This document shows, one piece after another, positions 28,301 through 36,456 of a DNA stretch of 64,000 nt. The DNA lies in NCBI GenBank assembly GCA_964393005.1, contig CAYMRR010000001.1, positions 1 through 64,000 on the forward strand, in the 5' to 3' direction. The position numbers and the translations under genes are program-made. Position 1 is the stretch's first letter, and each line of letters begins with the position of its first letter. The notes beneath the pieces were generated by a model. The model was given only the letters and a program-made list of their open reading frames with translations, was not told the origin of the DNA and ran no database searches. The DNA is from UBA5272 sp964393005 (lineage in GTDB: Bacteria > Patescibacteriota > Minisyncoccia > Phycocordibacterales > UBA5272).

Positions 28301-28974
28301 TTTCTAATGGAGAAGTTGTAGAAGTTTTTAGAGATAAAAAAATAAAGAGAATAGTAGTAATGAGTGATGATGATGGTTCTTATGAACAAGCTAAGAAAAA
28401 AGGTATGAGAATAGAGTATGATTTATCTTATACTAGAAGACCTTTGGTTAAAGTAGGAGATAAAGTTAAAAAAGGACAAGCTCTTACTGACGGCTCTTTA
28501 AATATTGAACAATTACATAATTTAGCAGGAAGAGAGGTGACAGAAGAATATATTATAAACGAGCTTAATAAGGTTTATGAACTTCAAGGAGCTTCTATTT
28601 CTAGAAAACACTTAGAGCTTATTATAAAACAAATGTTTTCTAGAATAAAGATTACAGAAGTGGGAGATACTAATTTTACTCAAGGAGATTTAGTGGAAGT
28701 ATATGATTTTAGAGTAGAAAACGATAGAGTTAAAAGTGAAGGAGGTAAACAAGCTAAGGGAGATAATTTGATTTTAGGAATTTCAGAAGTAGCTCTTACT
28801 ACAAACTCTTGGCTTTCTTCAGCTTCTTTCCAACATACTACCAAAGTACTTATTAATGCTTCTACTAGAGGGCAAATAGACAAACTTTATGGTCTTAAAG
28901 AAAATGTAATAATAGGAAGACTCATACCAGCAGGAACTGGAATAGACGAAGAGTTTGAAGAAAATAAGAAATAA
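25357..28974 (+). CDS. rpoC: RNA polymerase beta' subunit
   Basis: The 1205-aa protein has the N-terminal zinc cluster (CYCGKYKRIRYKGIVCEKCG, about 66-85), the catalytic magnesium loop NADFDGDQMAVH (about 490-501), the bridge helix/trigger loop region (GARGSMKQ...; GEPGTQLTMRTFHSGGVAG) and the second zinc site with CESLRGVCRKCYG. The length is typical for a beta' without large insertions. It ends in a bidirectional terminator, convergent to a small anchored-protein gene. Confidence 0.98.
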   Translation: MKTIDTTNFDALQLKIASPEAVRSWSYGEVTKPETINYRTGRSERAGLFDEKIFGPEKDYECYCGKYKRIRYKGIVCEKCGVEVTKAIVRRERMGHIELASPVAHIWFLRGIPSRIALILGEPAGEVERVVYFANYIITKVNQKEKEELLKNLDSEFKAKIKSATDEKTKEKLKELMVATKKEIAEIRERKILDEMTYHRYSMRYSIAFEAEIGAEAIYNIFKKLDLVELEKEILTRLEKISTLERAKEEKRLSLVRAFINSEIRPEWMFLTVLPVIPPGVRPMVSLEGGRYATSDVNDLYRRVINRNNRLMKLREIRAPEVILRNEKRILQEAVDALLDNSMRRGQGATTIIGQKRQLKSLADGIKSKSGLFRQNLLGKRVDYSARSVIVIGPDLALDECGLPKHMVLELFKPFVISKLLEREFTFNIRGANKLIEDGIPEVWEILEEVIEDKYVLLNRAPTLHRLGIQAFKPKMIEGKAIQLHPLVCTAFNADFDGDQMAVHLPLSEEAQYEAREIMASDKNLLKPGSGDSIVNPRMDMILGCFWLTTEIEGAKGENKYFSSPNDAITAYEFGILDIRAGIEVVPTDKIKYTQFEGKRFKTTVGRLLFNAAFPDDFEYINEVVNGSRMSKITDKIIMQYGFNAAPKIVDKLKDLGFKYATKSGTTWSIDAVKVPEEKVDIIEKGKREEEKINHHFNEGYLSEEEKYDKVVENWTNIKKEIEEIMPTKSLEKYGSVYNLVTSGARGSMKQLIQIAGMKGIIVNSLGRNIDFPVISSNKEGLSPIEYFITTYGARKGTSDTALKTAEAGYLTRRLVDVSQDIVISEDDCGTKKAKLLKTENVLGITIPLSKSIRGRVLAQDLLDKEGKMLFKKGYLVKKEDSKVIEDAGIEEAYIYSPLSCESLRGVCRKCYGLDLARNESVKIGEAVGIVAAQAIGEPGTQLTMRTFHSGGVAGVDITQGLPRVAEIFERRSPKNPGIISLSNGEVVEVFRDKKIKRIVVMSDDDGSYEQAKKKGMRIEYDLSYTRRPLVKVGDKVKKGQALTDGSLNIEQLHNLAGREVTEEYIINELNKVYELQGASISRKHLELIIKQMFSRIKITEVGDTNFTQGDLVEVYDFRVENDRVKSEGGKQAKGDNLILGISEVALTTNSWLSSASFQHTTKVLINASTRGQIDKLYGLKENVIIGRLIPAGTGIDEEFEENKK

Positions 28975-28988
28975 TTTACACAAAAATT

Positions 28989-29018
28989 AAAACCCCTTAT
29001 AATTTTATAAGGGGTTTT
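28989..29018. terminator. Bidirectional terminator after rpoBC
   Basis: AAAACCCCTTAT pairs with ATAAGGGGTTTT around a 6-nt loop, flanked by A- and T-runs. It separates rpoC (plus) and the convergent 117-aa gene (minus). Confidence 0.88.
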
Positions 29019-29039
29019 AAAAAGGATGTCCTAAGCTAT

Positions 29040-29393
29040 TTAAGCTAGAAGATAACTCTTTTTAAAAACATTAAAGGTTTCTACTGTTAAAGTAGTTCCT
29101 TTTCCTATTTCAGGAATATCTTTTTCTCGGTAATATTTAATTACCTCACCAGGACTACCATCCGGTAAAACTATAGTAAGAGATATTTTGTAAATCTCTT
29201 CTATTTTGCCAGACATGAGTTCTGGTAAACTACTCATTAAAAAATTAGAGATAAGGAAATCCTCTGTCTCTTTTTTGTTTAGTTTTTTCAAAAGTTTAAC
29301 TTTTGAAATTTTTACCTCACTAGTTTTAATCCCTAGTTTAACTAGAACAATTAAAGCAAGCAATAATCCTGCAAAAAAATAAAGAACATTCAT
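29040..29393 (-). CDS. Small anchored protein of unknown function (117 aa)
   Basis: I do not recognise a family. There is one N-terminal TM segment (about 2-22), then a basic helix-rich stretch (KISKVKLLKKLNKKETEDFL), and a C-terminal beta-rich part (SLTIVLPDGSPGEVIKYY...GTTLTVETFNVF). It has the layout of an anchored protein with a small cytoplasmic or extracytoplasmic beta domain. It is divergent from dnaG; the shared intergenic region of about 115 bp is AT-rich with no distinct operator. Confidence 0.5.
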   Translation of the reverse strand: MNVLYFFAGLLLALIVLVKLGIKTSEVKISKVKLLKKLNKKETEDFLISNFLMSSLPELMSGKIEEIYKISLTIVLPDGSPGEVIKYYREKDIPEIGKGTTLTVETFNVFKKSYLLA

Positions 29394-29508
29394 AAAATAA
29401 TATTTAAGAAGTTAATAATCTTTTAGTATTTTAACATAAAAATAAAAGTTAGTCAAATTAAAAGATTTTTCATTATTTAGGTATTATTTGGTAGAATAAA
29501 GTTAACTT

Positions 29509-31209
29509 ATGAACCCAAAAGATCAAATAAAACAAAATCTATCTATATTGGATGTAGTTTCTACTTATGTAAAACTAGAAAAGTCTGGAGCACAATATAA
29601 AGGAAGATGTCCTTTTCATAATGAAAAAACTCCCAGTTTTTATGTTTCTCCTGAAAGGAACAATTATCATTGTTTTGGTTGTGGAGAGCATGGAGACATA
29701 TTTTCTTTTATAGAAAAGATGGAAAGTGTTCCTTTTTATGAAGCTTTAATAATTTTAGCAGAAAGAGCTGGAGTTGTACTTACTCCTTACAGAAAAGAGG
29801 CAAGAGAAAAAGAAACTCATCTTATCTCTATTTTAAGAGAAGCAAATAAAAATTATATTAAAAACTTAGAAAGTTCTATAGAAGCTAAAAAATATTTAGG
29901 AGATAGAGGGCTAACTAAAGAAACTATTGAAAAGTTCAGTATAGGGTTTTCTTTAGGAGAAAATCTTGGTTGGAAAAATATTTTAAACGCTTTAACAGAA
30001 AAAGGGTATTCTCCAGATGAAATTTTAAAATCTGGCCTTATTATTAAAAAATATGAAGGAGACGGATTTTTTGATAGATTTAGGGGTAGAGTAATGTTTC
30101 CTATTAAAAATACTTTAGGAAATGTGGTAGGCTTTTCTGGTAGAATTTTACCTATTTATGAAAATGATAAAACAGCTAAGTATATAAATTCACCAGAAAC
30201 AGATATTTTTCATAAAGGTAAAATTTTATATGGATATGATTTAGCTAAAAAAAAGATAGCAGAAAACAAAGAAACAATTTTAGTAGAAGGACCTATGGAT
30301 CTTATATTAAGCCATCAAGCTGGAGTTGAAAATGTAGTGGCAACTATGGGTACAGCTGTAACTGAAGATCAAATTAAAATTTTAAAAAGATTTTCAGACA
30401 GACTTTTACTTTCTTTTGATCAAGATGCAGCAGGAGAAACAGCGATGAAAAAATGTGCTTTATTAGCTTTGTATGGGGGTCTTGATGTCTATATAATCCC
30501 TAAAAAAGAAGGTGTTAAAGATATCGCTGATCTTGTAATAGAACATGGCGGAGAAGAGTGGACAAAGCTTGTAGAAAAAAGAGAACATTTAATAAAATAT
30601 TTAACAAATAAAATATTTACAGAAACAGAAGGAGTTAGAGATAGAGGTTTAAGAATAAGAAATGAAATATTTCCATTTTTAAGAGCAATTGAGAGTGATA
30701 TAGACAGATCTTATTTTATAAAATTTTTAGCAGATAAAATTAATGTAGAAGTAGAAACTATATTAAATGATTTAAAAAGAGTAAAAATAAAAGAAGAAGA
30801 AAATAAGATAGAAGAGGAAAGAGAGGTTTTAGATAATAATATATCTCAAAAAGATTTTTTCTTAAAAAGAATATTAGCTATTTTGGTATGGAAAGAAATT
30901 AAAGAAGAGAAGTTTTTAGAAAAATATTTAAATCAAGAAGATAATTTTAAAGAAAGTTATTTAGAATTTAAAGAAAGGTTTCCTAAGGAGTTTTTAGAAA
31001 AAGAAATACTATTATTAGAGAAAGAAATTTCTAATAATAAGATTTATTTAGAGAATCAGAAAAAATTTATAGATAAATATCTTTCTGATTATGTAATAAA
31101 TTTTAAGATAGAAATCTTGCAAGAAGAAAAAGAAAAGTTTGCGGAAGATTTAGAAAAAAATAGTCTTTTAAGTAAAGAGATGGCAAGATTGAGAAGTTTG
31201 CTAAACTAA
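29509..31209 (+). CDS. dnaG: DNA primase
   Basis: DnaG makes RNA primers for replication. The 566-aa protein has the CHC2 zinc finger with C34, H37, C55 and C58, the RNA-polymerase domain (SIGFSLGENLGWK; RFRGRVMFPI), and the TOPRIM core with ILVEGPMDLI and SFDQDAAGETA. The C-terminal helicase-binding region (about 430-566) is Lys/Glu-rich and poorly conserved, as is usual. It lies upstream of rpoD, the classic dnaG-rpoD order of the macromolecular synthesis operon, but rpsU is absent and rpoD has its own promoter. Confidence 0.96.
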   Translation: MNPKDQIKQNLSILDVVSTYVKLEKSGAQYKGRCPFHNEKTPSFYVSPERNNYHCFGCGEHGDIFSFIEKMESVPFYEALIILAERAGVVLTPYRKEAREKETHLISILREANKNYIKNLESSIEAKKYLGDRGLTKETIEKFSIGFSLGENLGWKNILNALTEKGYSPDEILKSGLIIKKYEGDGFFDRFRGRVMFPIKNTLGNVVGFSGRILPIYENDKTAKYINSPETDIFHKGKILYGYDLAKKKIAENKETILVEGPMDLILSHQAGVENVVATMGTAVTEDQIKILKRFSDRLLLSFDQDAAGETAMKKCALLALYGGLDVYIIPKKEGVKDIADLVIEHGGEEWTKLVEKREHLIKYLTNKIFTETEGVRDRGLRIRNEIFPFLRAIESDIDRSYFIKFLADKINVEVETILNDLKRVKIKEEENKIEEEREVLDNNISQKDFFLKRILAILVWKEIKEEKFLEKYLNQEDNFKESYLEFKERFPKEFLEKEILLLEKEISNNKIYLENQKKFIDKYLSDYVINFKIEILQEEKEKFAEDLEKNSLLSKEMARLRSLLN

Positions 31210-31273
31210 GCACCAGATAAACTAGAAATGTCAACTTGTATTTATTTTAAATCTGTATTATATTATAAAAAAT

Positions 31274-31303
31274 TTGACAAGTGCGTGTTTGTGGTTGGAT
31301 AAA
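31274..31303 (+). promoter_or_regulatory. Likely rpoD promoter
   Basis: TTGACA (31274-31279) and a GATAAA-like -10 (31298-31303) at an 18-bp distance. The -35 is consensus, the -10 weak; the spacer is GT-rich (GTGCGTGTTTGTGG), unlike the surroundings. Confidence 0.45.
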
Positions 31304-31335
31304 TGACATTATTTCAATAATTTTTCAATTTTTAT

Positions 31336-32754
31336 ATGAGTAAAACTAAAAAAAATGTGGTAAAAAAAACTGTAGCTAAAAAGAAAGTTGTAGTTAAAAA
31401 AGTAGTTGCTAAAAAAGTAGCAGCAAAGAAAACTCCTGCAAAAAAAGTGATAGCCAAAAAGAAAGTGGTAGCCAAGAAAACCGTAGCTAAGAAAGTTGCT
31501 AAAAAAACTGAAACAAAAAAATTTATTGACATGAGATCTCTTTCTCCAAAAGAAAAGGCTGCTGAAAAAAAGAGAAGAGAAATATTAAATGCTAAAGATA
31601 AAAAAGAAAGACAAATAAGAATAGAGAAGAATAAAGCTAAATTAGCTAAAGAAAAAAAAGCTAGAGCCAGCATAAGATCCAAATCTACAAAAGATATAGA
31701 GGATAGATTAGAAAAAGAAGAAATAATTTTAAAAAAGGGAAGAGAAAGAGGCTTTATTACTTATGATGATATCATTAAAATCTTTCCAGGATTAGAAAGA
31801 GACATAGATTATCTAGATCTTTTATATGAAAAGCTTTCTGAAGCTGGAGTAGATATTTTGGATGGTAGTAATTTGTTAGACATGGATGAAGATTCTAATA
31901 AGTATACAGTAGATGAGTCAGGAAGAGACAGTATTCAAATATATTTGAAAGAAATTGGTCAATACCCACTATTATCTTTTGAAGAAGAAAAAGAATTGGC
32001 TAAAAGGATAGAAATGGGAGATGAAGAAGCTAAAAATATTTTAATGAGATCAAATCTAAGGCTTGTAGTTTCTTATGCAAAAAAGTATGTAGGAAGAAGT
32101 TCTAATCTTACACTTTTAGATTTAATACAAGAAGGAAATCTTGGTTTATATAAAGCAGTAGAAAAATATGACTTTAGTAAAGGTTATAAGTTTTCCACAT
32201 ATGCTTGTTGGTGGATTAGACAGGGTATCACTAGAGCTTTAGCAGACCAATCTCGTACTATACGTATTCCTGTACACATGGTAGAGACTATAGCTAAATA
32301 TAAACAAGTTTTGAGAAGACTTTCTCAAGATTTAGGAAGAGAGCCGTTATCTGAAGAGATAGCTGATGAAATGGGAGTAGATATAGAAAAAATTCATGTT
32401 ATAGAAAATATTGATCAAGAAACTTTATCTTTAGAAAAGCCAGCTGGGGATGATGATGAAAAATCATCTTTAGGAGAATTTGTGGCGGATGATAAAATAC
32501 TTTCTCCAGATAAAGAAGCTTCTAGAAGAATTTTAGCTGACCAAATAAATGAAATACTTATGGATCTGTCAGAAAAAGAAAGAAAAATAGTAGAAATGAG
32601 AAATGGTCTTGGAGAATACAATGGAGTAATGCATACATTAGAAGAAGTGGGAGAAGAGTTTCAAGTAACAAGAGAAAGAATAAGACAAATAGAAGCTAAA
32701 GTTCATGAAAAAATAAAAGATCATGAAAAGGCATATAGGTTAAGAAATTTTTAA
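31336..32754 (+). CDS. rpoD: Primary sigma factor with histone-H1-like Lys-rich N-terminal tail
   Basis: The 472-aa sigma-70 protein has regions 1.2-2.4 (IQIYLKEIGQYPLLSFEEE; NLRLVVSYAKKY; FSTYACWWIRQGI), region 3, and region 4.2 (EVGEEFQVTRERIRQIE). Region 1.1 is replaced by a strongly basic, repetitive segment: residues 3-62 are built from repeats of V/A-A-K-K-(K/V), with Lys/Ala/Val only, like the tail of histone H1 or H1-like bacterial proteins; a further Lys-rich helix runs to about 115. Basic tails would bind DNA non-specifically. It follows dnaG by 126 bp and has a separate promoter. Confidence 0.96.
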   Translation: MSKTKKNVVKKTVAKKKVVVKKVVAKKVAAKKTPAKKVIAKKKVVAKKTVAKKVAKKTETKKFIDMRSLSPKEKAAEKKRREILNAKDKKERQIRIEKNKAKLAKEKKARASIRSKSTKDIEDRLEKEEIILKKGRERGFITYDDIIKIFPGLERDIDYLDLLYEKLSEAGVDILDGSNLLDMDEDSNKYTVDESGRDSIQIYLKEIGQYPLLSFEEEKELAKRIEMGDEEAKNILMRSNLRLVVSYAKKYVGRSSNLTLLDLIQEGNLGLYKAVEKYDFSKGYKFSTYACWWIRQGITRALADQSRTIRIPVHMVETIAKYKQVLRRLSQDLGREPLSEEIADEMGVDIEKIHVIENIDQETLSLEKPAGDDDEKSSLGEFVADDKILSPDKEASRRILADQINEILMDLSEKERKIVEMRNGLGEYNGVMHTLEEVGEEFQVTRERIRQIEAKVHEKIKDHEKAYRLRNF

Positions 32755-32782
32755 TTTCACAAACTAAAATAAAAATAAATTT

Positions 32783-33799
32783 ATGTTGATAGATAATGTC
32801 TCTTTAAAAGTAAAAGCTGGTAACGGTGGAGATGGGGTAGTAGCCTGGAGAAGGGAAAAGTTTGTTCCTCTTGGAGGACCAGCAGGAGGAGATGGTGGAA
32901 AAGGAGGCGATGTTTATATTCGAGTAGTACAAGATATAGAAGCTTTAAATGATTTTAAAAATAAAAAAGAATGGATGGCTGAAAATGGGGAACCAGGAAA
33001 AAAGAGAAGCATGTTTGGACACGGTGGAGAAGATTTATATTTACGAGTTCCTGTAGGCTCTACTGTTTACAATAAAACTTATGAAATACGCTATGAATGT
33101 AATACTATAGGAGAAGAAATTTTAATTTTAAGAGGTGGAAAAGGAGGGTTTGGTAATGAAAACTTTAAATCTTCTACCAACAGATCTCCAGAGATATTTA
33201 CTAAAGGAGAGAGAGGGGAAGATGCAGAATTGGAAATAGAATTGAAGCTTATAGCAGATATTGGTTTAATAGGTTTACCTAATGCAGGTAAATCTTCTTT
33301 ACTCAATGCTGTAACTAATGCACAAGCTAAAATAGGAAGTTATCCTTTTACTACTTTAGAACCAAATCTCGGTACTTATAAAAGTTTGGTTTTAGCTGAT
33401 TTACCTGGAATAATAGAAGGAGCTCATGAAGGAAAAGGGCTTGGTTTTCGTTTTTTAAAGCATATTTCTAGAACTAGAATTCTTTTTCACTTGGTTTCTG
33501 TAGAAAATGAAAATATTAAAAAAGCTTATCTCTCCATAAGAGAAGAACTTAAAAAATATGATTTAAAAAATAAAGATAATAAAATACTTTTAGATGAAAA
33601 TAATAAACTTTCAGAAAAAGAAGAAATTATTATTCTCACTAAAACAGATGAAATAAAAGACAAAAAAGAATTAGATAAAATAGTTTCTCTTTTAGCAAAA
33701 GCTTCTAAACAAAAAAAAGAAAATATAATTCTCCTTTCTTTATACGATGATAATTCTGTAAAAAGTTTTATTCAAAATTTAGAAAAATTATTAAAATAA
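32783..33799 (+). CDS. obgE: GTPase Obg/CgtA
   Basis: Obg is a ribosome-assembly GTPase of the 50S subunit. The 338-aa protein begins with the Gly-rich Obg fold (GGDGGKGGDVYIRV, about 32-50; GGKGGFGNENFKSS) and continues with the G domain: G1 GLPNAGKSS (about 162-170), switch I and G3 DLPGIIEGAHEGKGLG, G4 TKTDEI (replacing the usual NKxD). No C-terminal OCT domain is present. It ends only 5 bp from the convergent gatB, with no visible terminator between them. Confidence 0.95.
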   Translation: MLIDNVSLKVKAGNGGDGVVAWRREKFVPLGGPAGGDGGKGGDVYIRVVQDIEALNDFKNKKEWMAENGEPGKKRSMFGHGGEDLYLRVPVGSTVYNKTYEIRYECNTIGEEILILRGGKGGFGNENFKSSTNRSPEIFTKGERGEDAELEIELKLIADIGLIGLPNAGKSSLLNAVTNAQAKIGSYPFTTLEPNLGTYKSLVLADLPGIIEGAHEGKGLGFRFLKHISRTRILFHLVSVENENIKKAYLSIREELKKYDLKNKDNKILLDENNKLSEKEEIIILTKTDEIKDKKELDKIVSLLAKASKQKKENIILLSLYDDNSVKSFIQNLEKLLK

Positions 33800-33804
33800 A
33801 TCTC

Positions 33805-35304
33805 TTAATTAGAACTTTTTTCTTTTATTATTTCAGTGAAAAGTCCTGGGTTTCCAGATCCTTTTGATTCTTTCATAGCTTGTCCTACAAAAAACATAAT
33901 AAGTTTATCACTTCCAGCTTTAAGCTCTTCCCATTGTTTTTCATTTTTTGATATTACTATATCTATTATTTTCTCTAAACTTTCTTTATCATTTTTTTGA
34001 ATAAGCCCTAACATTTCAGCAAATTCTTTAGCAGTCATATCATTTTCAGACATTTCTAACATTTTCTCATTTGTTATTTTTGTCATAATAAAAGTGATAA
34101 GATCTTTAGCTCCACGACTAGAAAGCTCATTATTTAAAATCATTTCCATAATTTCCACAAAATCATCTTCGTCTACAAAATGAAGCATAGAGTTTTTATC
34201 TGATTTTTGTACTATAGAAGATACATCTACACAAATATAATTTACAGCTAAGTTTATAATAGCTTTATATTTATCTTCATCCCAATTATTCTTTTTTATT
34301 TCATTTTTTACTTTTTTAAAATAGTTAAACAATAAAATATTGTTTAACAAAAGTTCTATATATTCTTCTTTAATTTCTAAGTCTCTTAAAGTTTTTCTTA
34401 TATCACTTAGCTTTTCTGGAAGTGTTATTTTTATTTTTTCTAAATCAAATATTTCATATAAATAAAGCTTGGGTAAATCTGGATCTGGAAAATATTTATA
34501 GTCTTCGGCAGCTTCCTTTTTTCTTTGAGAGACAGTTATTCTTTTATTTTCTTCAAAACCTCTAGTTTCTTGAATTATTTCTTCTCCTTTATTTGCTTCT
34601 AATAACTCGATATGTCTTTTAGCTTCATATCTTACAGAATCTTCTACAGATTTAAAAGAGTTAATATTTTTAACTTCTACTTTTGTACCAAATTTATCTT
34701 TATCACTAGACACTGAAAGATTGACTTCTATTCTCATCTGACCTTTACTCATTTCTGCTTCACTAGCATCAAGAATTCTTAAAATAAGTTGTAACTCTTT
34801 TGCAAAATCGCTACAAGCTTTGGCAGCTTCTTCAATATCTTCAAAAGTCTTAGTATTAGTTACCAATTCCATAAGAGGTAGCCCAGACCTATTAAAATCT
34901 ATTAAAGTATGATCTCCTTGATCATGAGTAGATTTTGCAGTATCTTCTTCTAAATGTATTCTTGTAAGAGGCCACTCATTTATTTCCCCACCACTAACTA
35001 TAGGGTATTTATACTGAGTAAGCTGATAAGCTTTTGGTATATCTGGATAAAAATAATGTTTTCTATCCCATTCTGTAAAATTTGCAATATTAGCATCTAT
35101 ATAAAGACCTATTTCTATCATTTTTTTAATAGCATCTTTATTTAGTGTAGGCAAAGTACCAGGATGGGCCATACATACAGGACATACATTTTTATTTGGA
35201 GAATCTTCAAGTGGAACATTAGGGCAAGAGCAGAACATTTTACTTTTTGTTTTCAATTCTGCATGGATTTCTAATCCAATAGTAATATAATATTTTTTCT
35301 CCAT
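33805..35304 (-). CDS. gatB: Asp/Glu-tRNA(Asn/Gln) amidotransferase subunit B
   Basis: GatB is the tRNA-binding kinase subunit of GatCAB, which converts Glu-tRNA(Gln) and/or Asp-tRNA(Asn). The 499-aa protein has the N-terminal cradle (TIGLEIHAELKTKSKMFCSC, Cys zinc ligands CSCPN and CPVC), NRSGLPLMELVT, MSKGQMRIEVNLSVS, the ETRGFEENKRITVSQRKKE region, and a C-terminal YqeY-like tail. gatA and gatC are not in the window. A GTTATAAT box lies about 55 bp upstream of the start on the minus strand. Confidence 0.96.
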   Translation of the reverse strand: MEKKYYITIGLEIHAELKTKSKMFCSCPNVPLEDSPNKNVCPVCMAHPGTLPTLNKDAIKKMIEIGLYIDANIANFTEWDRKHYFYPDIPKAYQLTQYKYPIVSGGEINEWPLTRIHLEEDTAKSTHDQGDHTLIDFNRSGLPLMELVTNTKTFEDIEEAAKACSDFAKELQLILRILDASEAEMSKGQMRIEVNLSVSSDKDKFGTKVEVKNINSFKSVEDSVRYEAKRHIELLEANKGEEIIQETRGFEENKRITVSQRKKEAAEDYKYFPDPDLPKLYLYEIFDLEKIKITLPEKLSDIRKTLRDLEIKEEYIELLLNNILLFNYFKKVKNEIKKNNWDEDKYKAIINLAVNYICVDVSSIVQKSDKNSMLHFVDEDDFVEIMEMILNNELSSRGAKDLITFIMTKITNEKMLEMSENDMTAKEFAEMLGLIQKNDKESLEKIIDIVISKNEKQWEELKAGSDKLIMFFVGQAMKESKGSGNPGLFTEIIKEKSSN

Positions 35305-35399
35305 AAGTTTGTTAATAGTATTATTTATTTTACACTTTTTATTTAAAGTATAGCTATTATAACAAAAATATACTTAAATTAAAATTAGCTAAATAAAAT

Positions 35400-36320
35400 C
35401 TAATTTTCTTTTCTATACCTTTTATTCCACAAAATTTGTCTTTTAGCAAATTGCCAGATTTTATTTTTTAATCTTTCTATCATTTCTTCTTTTTCGAGTT
35501 TTCCTTGTAAATAAAGTGTTATATATTTATATTCTAATCCCAAAGATATAAGCCAAGCATCGTCTAATTTTAATTTATTTCTTAAAAATTCAACTTCTTT
35601 TATCATATTATTTTCTCCTTTTAGTCTTCTATCTACTCTTTTGCTAATCCTTTCTTTTATTTCTTCTTTACTTTTATCTATAAATATAAATTTTGGTAAA
35701 TATCTAAGTTCTGTATTTATTTTAGCCAAACTTATTTCTTCATTTTCTCTTTTCTTAGCTTCTAATATTTCTATTATTCTTATAAGTCTTCTTTTATTAT
35801 TTTTTTCACTAGTGTTTTCATTTTCTATAAGCTCTATATATTTCTCTTCATTAAGGTTTTTTATTTTAAGAAGCAAAGTTTCTAAACTTTCTTTTTCTAG
35901 CTTCTTACGGAGTAGGGGGTTTGGAGCTGCGTTTTTTGGTAATCCATAAAGTATGGCGTCTATATAAAATCCTGTACCTCCACAAAGTATAGGAGTTTTT
36001 CCTTTTTTAAGAATTTTATTTATAGCTTTTTCGGCATATTTTAAATATTCTTTTACAGAAAAAGTCTCTCCATTTTTTTTGTATTTTTTGGATTGTTTTT
36101 TAGGGTTTATTATATCCAAACAATAATGCTTTACTCCTTGCATTTCTTCTTTAGTTATTTTTCCAGATCCTATATCAAAATATTTATAGACTTGTCTTGA
36201 GTCTACACTTACTATTTCTCCATTTACTTTTTTAGCTAGCTCTACAGCTACATCACTTTTACCAGTAGCGGTAGGGCCAATAACTACATATATTTCTGAT
36301 AGGTTTTTATAATTTTTCAT
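35400..36320 (-). CDS. miaA: tRNA dimethylallyltransferase
   Basis: MiaA adds the isopentenyl group to A37 of tRNAs reading UNN codons; the Tyr, Cys and Leu tRNAs of this window are possible targets. The 306-aa protein has the P-loop GPTATGKSD (about 15-23), SVDSRQVYKYFDIGSGKI, and CGGTGFYIDAILYGLP, followed by the C-terminal FAKRQILWNKR helix. It lies 84 bp upstream of gatB on the same strand, so they may be co-transcribed. Confidence 0.95.
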   Translation of the reverse strand: MKNYKNLSEIYVVIGPTATGKSDVAVELAKKVNGEIVSVDSRQVYKYFDIGSGKITKEEMQGVKHYCLDIINPKKQSKKYKKNGETFSVKEYLKYAEKAINKILKKGKTPILCGGTGFYIDAILYGLPKNAAPNPLLRKKLEKESLETLLLKIKNLNEEKYIELIENENTSEKNNKRRLIRIIEILEAKKRENEEISLAKINTELRYLPKFIFIDKSKEEIKERISKRVDRRLKGENNMIKEVEFLRNKLKLDDAWLISLGLEYKYITLYLQGKLEKEEMIERLKNKIWQFAKRQILWNKRYRKEN

Positions 36321-36405
36321 AGAGTATATAATACAAAAAATAATACAATAAAATCAAGGGTTTTTAACCCTTGACTTTTAATATTATATCTGATATACTA
36401 TAATT

Positions 36406-36456
36406 GGTGGAATATGCGCTCTAAAATTTTAAATCACTTAAAGGTGATTTTTTTTA
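36406..36456 (+). ncRNA. Candidate short RNA, family copy A
   Basis: The promoter is TTGACT (36371-36376), 17-bp spacer, TATACT (36394-36399), continuing ATAATT. The start is expected at G36406, exactly 7 nt after the -10, the same as in copy B. The RNA begins GGTGGAATATGCGCTCTAAA and ends in the hairpin AAATCAC/GTGATTT (36431-36450) with eight T. It is about 50 nt. A GGUG/CGCU pairing around a GAAUAUG loop is possible. The upstream 16 bases AACCCTTGACTTTTAA are shared with copy B. It lies between miaA and the convergent sanA-like gene, whose stop codon overlaps the T-run. Confidence 0.5.

Noticed and set aside
31332..31682. Antisense hydrophobic frame opposite the rpoD tail
   Set aside because: Reverse reading of Lys codons (AAA/AAG) gives Phe/Leu automatically; the sense strand is a conserved sigma factor.
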